Part shown: positions 52,684 through 61,159 of the stretch, piece after piece
How positions within the stretch are numbered: position 1 is the stretch's first letter
Layout of the letters: the number at the start of each line of letters is the position of its first letter
Assembly: GCA_035502095.1 (NCBI GenBank)
Contig: DATJUX010000011.1
Location: forward strand, 124,001 to 188,000
Direction of reading: 5' to 3'
Length of the DNA stretch: 64,000 bases
Source of the DNA: JAKANT01 sp035502095
GTDB lineage: Bacteria; Pseudomonadota; Gammaproteobacteria; Burkholderiales; Burkholderiaceae_F
Notes under the pieces: generated by a model
Databases searched by the model: none
The model's input: the letters and a program-made list of their open reading frames with translations, nothing else
What the model was told of the DNA's origin: nothing
Program-made: the position numbers and the translations under genes

Positions 52684-53394
52684 ATGCACGCGCTGCTCGA
52701 AGCCGACGCGGTCCACACGTTCTACGGCGAGAGTCACGTGCTGCAGGGCGTGAGCCTCGCCATCCGGCCCGGCGAGGCGCTCGGGCTGCTCGGACGCAAC
52801 GGCATGGGCAAGACGACGCTGATCCGTTCGATGCTCGGGCTGGCCCGCATGGCGCGCGGGCGCGTGCTCGTGCGTGGTGTCGATTGCTCGCATGCGCCCG
52901 CTTACGAGATCGCACGCCAGGGGATCGGTTACGTACCCGAAGGGCGCGGCATCTTCCCCAACCTGTCGGTGCGCGAGAACCTCGTCATGGCGGCGCGTCC
53001 CGGCCTCGACGGCCGGCACACGTGGACGCTCGAGCGCACGCTCGCCACGTTCCCGCGCCTCGGCGAGCGCCTACAGAACGGCGGCGCGCAACTTTCGGGC
53101 GGCGAGCAGCAGATGCTCTCGATCGGCCGCGCCTTGATGACCAACCCGGATCTGCTCGTCCTCGACGAAGCGACCGAAGGCCTCGCGCCGCTCGTCGTGG
53201 CCGAGATCTGGCGCATCATCGGCGCCATCCGCGCGACCGGCATCGCGTCGCTCATCGTCGATCGCAACTACCGCCTCGTGCTCGCCCACACGGATCGCTG
53301 CGTGGTGATGGAAAAAGGCCGTCTCGTGTTCGACGGCACGTCCGCCGACGTCGCGCAACGCCCCGATGCGCTCGCGCGCCACCTCGGCGTCTGA
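52684..53394 (+). CDS. livF: ABC transporter ATPase LivF
   Basis: A 236-residue ATPase paired with LivG. Walker A GRNGMGKTTLIRSM, signature LSGGEQQMLSIGRAL, Walker B LVLDEATEGLAP. The usual switch His region reads LIVDRNYRLVLA, where the expected VEQN has Asp-Arg-Asn, a mild departure. Last gene of the five-gene transporter operon. Confidence 0.93.
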   Translation: MHALLEADAVHTFYGESHVLQGVSLAIRPGEALGLLGRNGMGKTTLIRSMLGLARMARGRVLVRGVDCSHAPAYEIARQGIGYVPEGRGIFPNLSVRENLVMAARPGLDGRHTWTLERTLATFPRLGERLQNGGAQLSGGEQQMLSIGRALMTNPDLLVLDEATEGLAPLVVAEIWRIIGAIRATGIASLIVDRNYRLVLAHTDRCVVMEKGRLVFDGTSADVAQRPDALARHLGV

Positions 53395-53416
53395 AAATGG
53401 CGTCTGACCCCATTTA
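53395..53416. terminator. Short dyad between convergent livF and tsaC
   Basis: AAATGG and CCATTT arms flank CGTCTGACC in an AATGGcgTCTGACCCCATT-type motif that is common between convergent proteobacterial genes. It fills the whole 19-base space between the two stop codons. Confidence 0.35.
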
Positions 53417-54430
53417 TGCATCGATCCGCGCGCGCTCGAGGCGATCGTGGACCGCCTCCCATGGCGGGCCGCGCGGCGGCCGCACGACGAGTATGCGTTG
53501 CGCTCCTGCGGCGTCCAGCTGATGCAACAGCGCGTACAGGCGGCGTTCGTAGTCGTCGGCTTGCGCCGGCGCGATCAGCCGCAGCGCGACGTCGTCGGTG
53601 CGGTCGAGCAATGCGATCGCAGGGGCGAGCACTGCGATGCGTGTGCCGCGCAACGCGTTGACGCGCGCCGCCAGCGCGGTCGCCTCGACGAGTTCCATCG
53701 GCGTGCGCGGTGCGTAGTGTTGCGCCAGCCGTCCGGGCGCGCGCGGGGCATCAGCGCCCGCCTCGGCGACGGTTGCGCCGAGGACCGCTTCGAGCTGCGT
53801 GCGCGTGATGTGCCCGGGCCGCAGCAGGCGCACGCGCTCATCGCGCGACAGATCGACGATCGTCGACTCGATGCCGACCGGACATGGCCCGCCGTCGAGT
53901 ATCAGGTCGACCTTTCCCGCCGGCCGCTCCCCAAGATCGGCGCGCACGTGCGCCGCCGTCGTCGGGCTCAGGTGCCCGAACGAATTCGCGCTCGGCGCGG
54001 CGAGCGCCGCCGCCGGATCGCGCCGCCGCTCGCACCACGCTGCGAGCAGTGCCTGCGCCCATGGGTGCGCCGGACACCGCAGACCAACGGTTTCCTGCCT
54101 GCCGGTCAACCCGTCGTGCGCACGTGCGGCACGCGGCAGGACGAGCGTCAGCGGCCCGGGCCAGAAGCGCTGCGCGAGCAGCCGCGCCTGCTCAGGCACC
54201 TTCGACGACCACGCATCGAGCGCGCCCGCATCCGCCACGTGCACGATCACCGGATGATCGCTGGGCCGTCCCTTCGCCGCGAAGATCGCGCGCACGGCGG
54301 CCGGCGAATCGGCGTCGGCCGCGAGCCCGTAGACGGTCTCGGTGGGCACCGCTACCAGGCCGCCCGCCGCGAGCACATCGACCGCGCGGTCGATCGCCGC
54401 GCGATCGACCGGAAACGAGGCATTCGCCAT
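53414..54430 (-). CDS. tsaC: L-threonylcarbamoyladenylate synthase, Sua5 type
   Basis: Makes threonylcarbamoyl-AMP for tRNA t6A. 338 residues: the YrdC domain (1-210) with VAVPTETVYGLAADA, AKGRPSDHPVIVHV and ALAAPSANSFG, then the extra Sua5 C-terminal domain (from about 235; APGRLAQHYAPRTPMEL). The start is ATG 54430, five bases after the purK stop, so purE-purK-tsaC form a transcript. Its product pathway is continued by TcdA at 18.5 kb. Confidence 0.93.
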   Translation of the reverse strand: MANASFPVDRAAIDRAVDVLAAGGLVAVPTETVYGLAADADSPAAVRAIFAAKGRPSDHPVIVHVADAGALDAWSSKVPEQARLLAQRFWPGPLTLVLPRAARAHDGLTGRQETVGLRCPAHPWAQALLAAWCERRRDPAAALAAPSANSFGHLSPTTAAHVRADLGERPAGKVDLILDGGPCPVGIESTIVDLSRDERVRLLRPGHITRTQLEAVLGATVAEAGADAPRAPGRLAQHYAPRTPMELVEATALAARVNALRGTRIAVLAPAIALLDRTDDVALRLIAPAQADDYERRLYALLHQLDAAGAQRILVVRPPRGPPWEAVHDRLERARIDA

Positions 54431-54435
54431 CGGCC

Positions 54436-55599
54436 TCAGTGCGCGGGCTGGATGCCGAGCACGCGCGCCACTTCGTTCGCGCGTCCGAGGGCAGCCTCGA
54501 GAGTTCCGTTCACCGCCGTCACGTGACCCATCTTGCGCCCCGGGCGCGGCTCCACCTTGCCATACAGGTGAAGTTTCGCGCCGGGGACGCGCAACACCCC
54601 CGCCCAGTCGGGAGTGCGCAGGCTGCCCTGCTCGAACCAGACGTCGCCGAGGATGTTGAGCATCACGGACGCCGCCATCTGCGCGGTCGATCCGAGCGGC
54701 AGTCCGGCGAGGATGCGCGCCTGCTGCTCGAACTGGCTGGTCACGCACGCGTCGATCGTGAAATGGCCGCTGTTGTGCGGGCGCGGCGCGATCTCATTGA
54801 CGACGAGCCGGCCGCCGCCGCCCTCCTCCAGCACGAAGAACTCGACGCACAGGACACCGACGTAAGCGAGCGCATCGGCGATGCGCGTCGCATAGTGGCG
54901 CGCCTGTCGCTCGAGCTCCGGCGCGATCCGCGCCGGCGCGATGCTGACGGCGAGGATGCCGTTGCGATGCTCGTTTTCGGCGATCGGGAAGGTGGCGCTG
55001 TCGCCGTCGGCACCACGCGCGACGATGCACGAGACTTCCTGGCGCAGGCGCAGGGCCTTTTCCAGCACGCAGGTCACGCCCTTCATGCGGCTCCACGCCT
55101 CGCGCGCCGCGTCCACGCTGTCCACACGTGCCTGGCCCTTGCCGTCGTACCCGAGGCGCGCGGTCTTCAGAATCCCCGGGAACAGCTGCGGATCGACACT
55201 GCGAAAGTCGTCGATCCGAGTGACGACCGCGTGCGGCGCGACTGGAATGTGCTGGGCGGCGATGAATCGTTTCTCCAGCGCACGATCCTGCGCCACCGCA
55301 ACCACCTCGGGCGCCGGCGCGACTCGCACGCGTCCCGCAAGACGCGAAAGCGCGGCGGCCGGAACGTTCTCGAACTCGGTCGTCACCGCCGCGCAGCGCG
55401 CGGCAAGCTTGTCGAGAGCGGCGGGATCGTCGTAAGCGGCGACGATCTGCTCGTCCGCAGCCTGGCCGGCCGGCGAATCCGGCGTGGGCTCGAGCACGCA
55501 GACGCGAAAGCCGAGTGCCTGGGCCGCGTGCGTAAACATGCGGCCGAGCTGGCCGCCGCCCATCAGGCCAAGCCATTGCCCTGGATCGATCTGGTTCAC
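54436..55599 (-). CDS. purK: N5-carboxyaminoimidazole ribonucleotide synthase
   Basis: ATP-grasp enzyme of purine synthesis, 387 residues. GLMGGGQLGRMFTHAAQALG opens the N-terminal domain; TARLGYDGKGQARV and VEFFVLEEGGGGRLVVNE lie in the ATP-grasp; NEIAPRPHNSGHFTIDAC is diagnostic of PurK. The start is GTG at 55599, 19 bases after the purE stop. Confidence 0.96.
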   Translation of the reverse strand: MNQIDPGQWLGLMGGGQLGRMFTHAAQALGFRVCVLEPTPDSPAGQAADEQIVAAYDDPAALDKLAARCAAVTTEFENVPAAALSRLAGRVRVAPAPEVVAVAQDRALEKRFIAAQHIPVAPHAVVTRIDDFRSVDPQLFPGILKTARLGYDGKGQARVDSVDAAREAWSRMKGVTCVLEKALRLRQEVSCIVARGADGDSATFPIAENEHRNGILAVSIAPARIAPELERQARHYATRIADALAYVGVLCVEFFVLEEGGGGRLVVNEIAPRPHNSGHFTIDACVTSQFEQQARILAGLPLGSTAQMAASVMLNILGDVWFEQGSLRTPDWAGVLRVPGAKLHLYGKVEPRPGRKMGHVTAVNGTLEAALGRANEVARVLGIQPAH

Positions 55600-55618
55600 G
55601 GCGCCCGCTCGCCGCGCA

Positions 55619-56125
55619 TCAGAGCGGCAGGGACATGTTGCGCGCCCTCTCGGTCTGGGTCGCGCGATATTGCGCGAGCTTCATCGCGAGATCGGCGTCC
55701 CCGGTCGCCAGCATCGCGACCGCGAACAGCCCGGCGTTCGCCGCCCCGGCTTCGCCGATGGCGAAGGTGGCGACCGGCACGCCCTTGGGCATCTGCACGA
55801 TCGAGAGCAGCGAATCTTCGCCGCGCAGGTATTTCGACGGCACCGGCACGCCGAGCACCGGGATCACGGTCTTCGCCGCAAGCATGCCGGGCAGGTGGGC
55901 TGCGCCTCCGGCGCCGGCGATGATGGCGCGCAAGCCCCGCGCGCGCGCCGCGTCCGCATAAGCGAACATCTCGTCGGGCATGCGGTGCGCGGAGAGAACT
56001 TTCGCCTCGAATGGCACGCCGAAGTCGCGCAAGACGTCGCACGCGTGCTGCATGGTCTCCCAGTCGGAATCCGATCCCATCACGACTCCGATCCTCGCCG
56101 CGGTCGATGCAGTACGGGTGGCCAT
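55619..56125 (-). CDS. purE: N5-carboxyaminoimidazole ribonucleotide mutase
   Basis: Class I PurE, 168 residues, converting N5-CAIR to CAIR. VVMGSDSDWETMQHACDVL and VLSAHRMPDEMF carry the active site; GAGGAAHLPGMLA follows. A TAGAAT hexamer on the minus strand (56174-56169) is a plausible -10. First gene of purE-purK-tsaC. Confidence 0.96.
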   Translation of the reverse strand: MATRTASTAARIGVVMGSDSDWETMQHACDVLRDFGVPFEAKVLSAHRMPDEMFAYADAARARGLRAIIAGAGGAAHLPGMLAAKTVIPVLGVPVPSKYLRGEDSLLSIVQMPKGVPVATFAIGEAGAANAGLFAVAMLATGDADLAMKLAQYRATQTERARNMSLPL

Positions 56126-56221
56126 GTGAGCGCGCCAGGCGGCGTGTGGCAAAAAAAGCAACGCGCGGATTCTAGCGGCGCGGCGCGGCGCGGACGGGTC
56201 TGACAACGGGACGCGCGATGC

Positions 56222-56434
56222 TGCCTGAACGGTCCCGGCGCCGACGGCAAGCACATCGTTGTCAACTCGAACCTCGTCGATGCGCGCGAGTGCGGGGGAC
56301 GACCTTTCCGGACGCGGTGACAAGATGGCGCGATCCATCTGGCGGGCGATGTTAGCCAGTTGTCTGAACCGGCGGGCCTGCTCGACAATTTCGACCCGAT
56401 GTTCGAGGTGGTCGGGCGGAACCCGGCTGGCTAG
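56222..56434 (+). pseudogene. Decayed 3' end of a second alkylsulfatase gene
   Basis: This non-coding stretch matches the end of the intact alkylsulfatase gene that follows it. LNGPGADGKHIVVNSN (56225 on) matches LNGTRADGKHIVINWN of the intact protein. TFPDAV (about 56304-56321) matches TFPEAV. GLLDNFDPMFEVV to a TAG at 56432-56434 matches GLLDNFEPMFEVV and its stop. The segments are in different frames and about 40 codons between them are missing. The best reading is a relic of a tandem paralogue whose 5' part is gone. Confidence 0.8.
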
Positions 56435-56476
56435 CGCGGCCAAGTGTCGCGCCCCATTTTGAGGTGAGGAGACACC

Positions 56477-58456
56477 ATGCTTGACGTCTCAGCAAGACAC
56501 AACGTTGCCCTGCTCGCCGGCATGCTGTGTGTGGCAGTCGCCCACGCCCAGCAGCCGCGCGACGCCGAGCCTTCCACCGTCGCTGCCCAGGACATCGTGC
56601 GGCGCAGCCTTCCTTTCACCGACCGCGCCGACTTCGACGACGCCCGCGCCGGCTTCATCGCGACCCTGCCCGACGCGACGATCGACTCGGGCGGTCCGCG
56701 CCCGGTATGGAGCATGCGGCCCTACGCGTTCCTCGACGGCGCCGAGGCACCGCCGACCGTGAACCCGAGCCTGTGGCGCCAGGCACAGCTCAACGCGATC
56801 CACGGACTGTTCAAGGTCGCGGACGGCATCTACCAGGTGCGCGGGTTCGATATCTCGAACATGACCGTCGTCGAAGGCGCGAGCGGGGTGATCGTCATCG
56901 ATCCGCTGCTCACCACCGAGGCGGCGCACGCCGCGCTCGAGCTCTACTTCCAGCACCGGCCGCGCAAGCCGGTCGCGGCCGTCATCTACAGCCACAGCCA
57001 CGCTGATCACTTCGGCGGCGTCAAGGGCGTGACCAGCGACGCCGACGTCGCCGCCGGGCGCACGCACGTATATGCCCCGCAGGGATTCATGGAGCATGCC
57101 GTGGCGGAGAACATCATCGCCGGCAACGCGATGAGCCGGCGCGCGCAATTCCAGTTCGGCCCGCTGCTTCCACCCGGCCCGCGCGGCCAGGTCGACACCG
57201 GCCTCGGCAAGAACCTGTCGCGCGGCACGCTCTCGCTCATCGCTCCGACCGACTCGATCGAGCGCACGATGGACACCCGCACGATCGACGGCGTGGAGAT
57301 CGTGTTCCAGCTGACGCCGGGCACGGAAGCGCCGGCGGAGATGAATATGTACTTCCCGCGCCAGCGCGTGCTCGACATGGCCGAGAACACGACCCACAAC
57401 CTGCACAACCTCTACACGCTGCGTGGCGCCGAAGTGCGCGACGGCCGCATATGGTCGCGCTACATCAGCGACGCGCTCGAGGCGTTCGGCGCGCGCACCG
57501 ACGTGCTGATCGCCCAGCATCACTGGCCGACACGCGGCACCGCGCGCGTGCAGGCGTTCCTGGCGAAACAGCGCGATCTCTACAAGTTCGTGCACGACCA
57601 GGCGGTGCGCCTGCTCAACCAGGGCTACACGCCGAACGAGATCGCCGAGAGGCTGCGGCTGCCCTCGACGCTCGCCAACGAGTGGTACGCGCGCGACTAC
57701 TACGGCACGCTGAGCCACAACAGCAAGGCCGTGTACCAGCGGTATCTCGGCTGGTACGACGCCAATCCCGCGCACCTGAACGAACTGCCGCCGGTCGAAT
57801 CGGCGCGCAAGTACGTGGAGTACATGGGCGGCGCGCAGGCGGTGCTGGAGCGGGCGCGCGAGGACTTCAAGCGCGGCAACTACCGGTGGGTCGCGTCCGT
57901 GCTGAACCAGGTCGTCTTCGCCGACCCCTCGAATCGCGAGGCGCGCCTGCTTGCGGCCGATGCGCTGGAACAACTCGGATACCAGGCGGAAGCCGGCACC
58001 TGGCGCAACGCGTACCTCTACGGCGCCCAGGAACTGCGCAACGGCGTGACGAAGCTGCCGGCGATCAACACCCTGACGGCCGATGCGCTCAAGGCGCTGC
58101 CGCTCGATCTGTTCTTCGACTTCCTCGGCGTGCGCCTGAACGGCACGCGCGCCGACGGCAAGCACATCGTGATCAACTGGAACTTCAGCGACACGAAGCA
58201 GCGTTACGTGTTGAACCTCGAAAACGCGGCGCTCACCTACACCGCCGACCGGCAGGCTCCCGACGCCGATGCCAGCGTGACGCTTGCACGCGCGACGCTC
58301 GACGCCATTACGCTGCGCCAGACCACGTTTCCCGAAGCCGTCAAGGCGGGATCGGTGCAGGTCGTCGGCGACCCGGGCAGACTGGTCGAGTTGCTCGGCC
58401 TGCTCGACAATTTCGAACCGATGTTCGAAGTCGTCGAGCCGAAGCCGGCGCGCTGA
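56477..58456 (+). CDS. Periplasmic alkylsulfatase, metallo-beta-lactamase fold (SdsA1-like)
   Basis: Hydrolyses alkyl sulfate esters such as sodium dodecyl sulfate to alcohol and sulfate. 659 residues: signal peptide 1-25 (ALLAGMLCVAVAHAQ), catalytic domain with the zinc motif HSHADHFGG (near residue 174) and further ligands in MAENTTHNLHN and AQHHWPTRG, a helical dimerisation domain (about 440-530) and a C-terminal SCP2-like domain (ADGKHIVINWNFSD to the end) that binds the alkyl chain. GAGG-type ribosome-binding site precedes the ATG. The product alcohol could feed the beta-oxidation genes of this window. Confidence 0.93.
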   Translation: MLDVSARHNVALLAGMLCVAVAHAQQPRDAEPSTVAAQDIVRRSLPFTDRADFDDARAGFIATLPDATIDSGGPRPVWSMRPYAFLDGAEAPPTVNPSLWRQAQLNAIHGLFKVADGIYQVRGFDISNMTVVEGASGVIVIDPLLTTEAAHAALELYFQHRPRKPVAAVIYSHSHADHFGGVKGVTSDADVAAGRTHVYAPQGFMEHAVAENIIAGNAMSRRAQFQFGPLLPPGPRGQVDTGLGKNLSRGTLSLIAPTDSIERTMDTRTIDGVEIVFQLTPGTEAPAEMNMYFPRQRVLDMAENTTHNLHNLYTLRGAEVRDGRIWSRYISDALEAFGARTDVLIAQHHWPTRGTARVQAFLAKQRDLYKFVHDQAVRLLNQGYTPNEIAERLRLPSTLANEWYARDYYGTLSHNSKAVYQRYLGWYDANPAHLNELPPVESARKYVEYMGGAQAVLERAREDFKRGNYRWVASVLNQVVFADPSNREARLLAADALEQLGYQAEAGTWRNAYLYGAQELRNGVTKLPAINTLTADALKALPLDLFFDFLGVRLNGTRADGKHIVINWNFSDTKQRYVLNLENAALTYTADRQAPDADASVTLARATLDAITLRQTTFPEAVKAGSVQVVGDPGRLVELLGLLDNFEPMFEVVEPKPAR

Positions 58457-58469
58457 GTTCGCCGCGCAG

Positions 58470-58574
58470 TCAGGCGGCGAGCGGACCCAGGACCGCAAGC
58501 GCCAGCGTGCACACCGACGCCAGAGCGCCCAGGGCCGCGAACGCGAGGTGGCGAGAAAGGGGCAGGCGGTTCAT
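58470..58574 (-). CDS. Small 34-residue hydrophobic protein
   Basis: MNRLPLSRHLAFAALGALAS followed by a hydrophobic end (LALAVLGPLAA). One membrane segment or a signal-like peptide. GGAG lies six bases upstream of ATG 58574. It is tail-to-tail with the alkylsulfatase gene (13 bases) and upstream of nothing obvious. Short N-terminally basic proteins of this kind are often overlooked; function unknown. Confidence 0.45.
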   Translation of the reverse strand: MNRLPLSRHLAFAALGALASVCTLALAVLGPLAA

Positions 58575-58679
58575 GTCGATCTCCACGGAAGGTCCGTTGA
58601 CATGCCGCCAGTGTTGAGGGCGACCCTTGCGCCAGCGTTGCGCCGTCGCCCGGGCCGGTTTCACTTGTAAGGGCGCGGC

Positions 58680-59582
58680 CTATTGCGCGCCCGCCAGGTC
58701 GCTGCCCGTCAGTCGCCGCAAGGCTTCGCGATACTTCCCCGCCGTTCTCGCAATCACGTCGGCGGGCAGGTCCGGCGGCGGCGGTGCCTTGTTCCAGGGC
58801 TGCGCCTCGAGCCAGTCGCGCACGAATTGCTTGTCGTAGCTCGGCGGCGACACCCCGACCCGATACGAATCGGCCGGCCAGAAGCGCGACGAATCCGGCG
58901 TCAACACCTCGTCCATCAGGCGCAGTCGACCGTCCCGGTCGAGGCCGAATTCGAACTTCGTGTCGGCGATGATGATGCCGCGCCCGGTGGCGAATTCGGC
59001 CGCGGCGACGTACAGCTCGATGGAGATACGTCGCACCTCCTGCGCGAGGTGCGCGCCGACGCGCGCGCTCATCTGCTCGAAGGTGATGTTCTCGTCGTGG
59101 CGGCCGGGTTCCGCCTTGTCGGCGGGCGTGAAGATGGGCTGCGGCAGGCGCGCCGCCATCTCGAGCCCGGGCGGCAAGACGATGCCGCACACCGCGCCGG
59201 TCGCGCGATAGTCCTTCCATCCCGACCCGATCAGATAGCCGCGCACGACCGCTTCTACCGGGATGGGTTTCAGTCTCATCGCCACCACGGCCCGGCCGCG
59301 CACCTGCTCCACTTCGTCCGCGCGGACTACGCTCTCCGGAGCGATGCCGGTCAGATGGTTCGGTACGACGGCGGCGAGACGCTCGAACCAGAAGTTCGAG
59401 AGCGCGGTGAGCACCCTGCCCTTGTCCGTGATCGGCTGGCGCATCACCACGTCGAACGCCGACAGCCGGTCGGTCGTGACGATGAGAAGACGGTCGGCGC
59501 CGACGGCGTAGGAGTCGCGCACCTTGCCGCGATATACGAGCGGCAGCGACGCGATCGACGTGTTCAGCAAACCGTTCGACAT
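58680..59582 (-). CDS. purC: SAICAR synthetase
   Basis: Joins aspartate to CAIR in purine synthesis, 300 residues. YRGKVRDSYAVGADRLLIVTT, VVRGYLIGSGWKDY, IIIADTKFEFGLDRDGRLRL and DEVLTPDSSRFW are diagnostic. Start at ATG 59582. Close to but not contiguous with purE-purK; the alkylsulfatase gene has come between them. TAGACT on the minus strand near 59622 is a candidate -10. Confidence 0.96.
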   Translation of the reverse strand: MSNGLLNTSIASLPLVYRGKVRDSYAVGADRLLIVTTDRLSAFDVVMRQPITDKGRVLTALSNFWFERLAAVVPNHLTGIAPESVVRADEVEQVRGRAVVAMRLKPIPVEAVVRGYLIGSGWKDYRATGAVCGIVLPPGLEMAARLPQPIFTPADKAEPGRHDENITFEQMSARVGAHLAQEVRRISIELYVAAAEFATGRGIIIADTKFEFGLDRDGRLRLMDEVLTPDSSRFWPADSYRVGVSPPSYDKQFVRDWLEAQPWNKAPPPPDLPADVIARTAGKYREALRRLTGSDLAGAQ

Positions 59583-59643
59583 GCGGCTTCCCGCGGGCAA
59601 CGCCAGAAGGCGCGCAGTCTAGTCGTGCCGCGGTGCTGCCGGG

Positions 59644-60123
59644 TCAGCGCGTCGCGCCGGGCGCGAAGTTGCTCCAGAGGATCGCGATCCATGTCCCGCC
59701 GGCAAGCACGAGCGCGAGGAACACCGCGGCGCTGCCCAGGTCCTTGGCACGTTTGCCGAGCGAATTGATCTCGAAGCTGTCGCGATCGACGGCAACCTCG
59801 ACGGCCGAGTTCAGCAGTTCGACGATCAGGACCAGCACCAGGACGCCGATGAGCAGGATCCTTTCGACGATCGTCAACGGCAGCCAGAAGGCGAACGGCA
59901 CGAGGATCGCCGTCAGGATCACCTCCTGGCGGAACGCGTCCTCGTTGCGCCAGGCTTCGATCATGCCGTCGCGCGAATAGCCGGCCGCGTTGATCAGCCG
60001 TTGCAGGCCGCGCTTGCCCTTCAGAGCCCCCGCGTCCCGCGCCAAATCAGTGCGCACGGATTTGCCGCGTGAGGACATCTTCGTGGCGCGGGTGGTCGGC
60101 GTCTCCATGAGTGCTTGCATCAT
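59644..60123 (-). CDS. dgkA: Diacylglycerol kinase (DgkA type)
   Basis: Small inner-membrane lipid kinase that recycles diacylglycerol to phosphatidate. About 159 residues with a basic N-terminal extension and three membrane helices (about 75-95, 98-115, 130-150). INAAGYSRDGMIEAWRNEDAFRQE and the catalytic ELLNSAVEVAVDRDS motif are intact. ATG at 60123 overlaps the cbbR stop (ATGA); ATGs at 60108 and 60075 are alternatives. The position behind cbbR implies co-transcription. Confidence 0.92.
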   Translation of the reverse strand: MMQALMETPTTRATKMSSRGKSVRTDLARDAGALKGKRGLQRLINAAGYSRDGMIEAWRNEDAFRQEVILTAILVPFAFWLPLTIVERILLIGVLVLVLIVELLNSAVEVAVDRDSFEINSLGKRAKDLGSAAVFLALVLAGGTWIAILWSNFAPGATR

Positions 60124-61061
60124 AGGCGAGCCAGCAGTGGCGCGAGGGCGGCGAACTGCTGCGCGAGCAGGACTGCGCCCTGCTCGAGGATGAAATAACG
60201 CAACGCCTCGGCCGCCGGCGCCAGCGGCTTGCTCTGCAGGTGCACGATGTGCCAGCTGCGCACCAGAGGCAGGCCCAGCACGTCGAGCACGCAGATCTGC
60301 CTGGTCTCGATCTCCAGGGCCGCCGTATGCAGCGAAAGAAAGGCGAGCCCCATGTTGGCGATCACCGCCTGCTTGATCGTCTCGTTGCTGGACATCTCCA
60401 TGATGCGCGGCGGATCGATTTGACGGTCGCGGAAGAACTGCTCCATCGCCGCACGCGTTCCCGAGCCCTCTTCGCGCACGATGAACTCTTCGCTCGAAAG
60501 GTCGGACGCTGCAATGGCGCGCCGGCCGGCGAGCGTGTGCACCGGCGCGGCGATCACCGCGTGCGGATGCGCCGCGAACGGCTCGGCACGGGCGGCAAGT
60601 TCGCGCGGGGGCCGGCCCATCACCGCCAGGTCGACGTCGGCGTCCTGCAGTTGCTGGACCAGCTGCTCGCGATTGCCGAGCGCCAGGCGCATCTCCACGC
60701 CGCGATGCTCGTTGCGGAAGCGTGCAAGCACGCGCGGCAGGAAGTACGTCGCCGTGCTCACCATGCCGATGTTGATCCGCCCGACCTGCGCGCCCCGCAA
60801 ACGCGCCATGGAGTCGTCGGCTTCCTTGAGCGTCGTAAGAACCCGCCGGACATAGACGAGGAGGTACTCGCCGGTCAGGGTCAGCGTGACAGCACGGGCG
60901 CCGCGATCGAACAGCGGCAGCCCGATCTCGTCCTCCAACTCCTTGATCTGCATGGAGACCGCCGGCGGCGTCAGGTGCAGTTCCTCGGCCGCACGCACGA
61001 ACGTGCCCTGGCGCGCGACCGCCGCGAACGTCCTGAGCTGCCGCAGCGTCGCGCCTCGCAT
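60120..61061 (-). CDS. cbbR: LysR-type regulator of the Calvin cycle
   Basis: A 313-residue LysR protein. N-terminal winged helix (LRQLRTFAAVARQGTFVRAAEELHLTPPAVSMQIKEL, shown here in two parts by its turn GTFVRAAEELHL), then the two-lobed effector domain (VGRINIGMVSTATYF, REEGSGTRAAMEQFF). Divergent from cbbL with 98 bases between starts, the classic CbbR arrangement. It probably activates cbbLSX in response to Calvin-cycle metabolites. Confidence 0.93.
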   Translation of the reverse strand: MRGATLRQLRTFAAVARQGTFVRAAEELHLTPPAVSMQIKELEDEIGLPLFDRGARAVTLTLTGEYLLVYVRRVLTTLKEADDSMARLRGAQVGRINIGMVSTATYFLPRVLARFRNEHRGVEMRLALGNREQLVQQLQDADVDLAVMGRPPRELAARAEPFAAHPHAVIAAPVHTLAGRRAIAASDLSSEEFIVREEGSGTRAAMEQFFRDRQIDPPRIMEMSSNETIKQAVIANMGLAFLSLHTAALEIETRQICVLDVLGLPLVRSWHIVHLQSKPLAPAAEALRYFILEQGAVLLAQQFAALAPLLARL

Positions 61062-61083
61062 AAGCGTTTCTGAATGTACCGGT

Positions 61084-61107
61084 ATAGATAAATGAATTTA
61101 CCTTATG
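61084..61107. promoter_or_regulatory. Candidate CbbR operator
   Basis: An A/T-rich island in the cbbR-cbbL gap. The core TAAATGAATTTA (61089-61100) is a perfect palindrome around two bases, extended by ATAG and TTAT arms. LysR sites are A/T-rich dyads of T-N11-A type, so this is the likely CbbR box. Confidence 0.5.
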
Positions 61108-61159
61108 CGGCGGCATTCCTAAAGTGCCCCCATCGCCAACGTGGCAGTTCGGAGCCGAG

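Noticed and set aside
52684..53394. LivF inactivated by its altered switch region
   Set aside because: Walker A, signature and Walker B are intact; the change near the switch is mild and may be normal for the subfamily.
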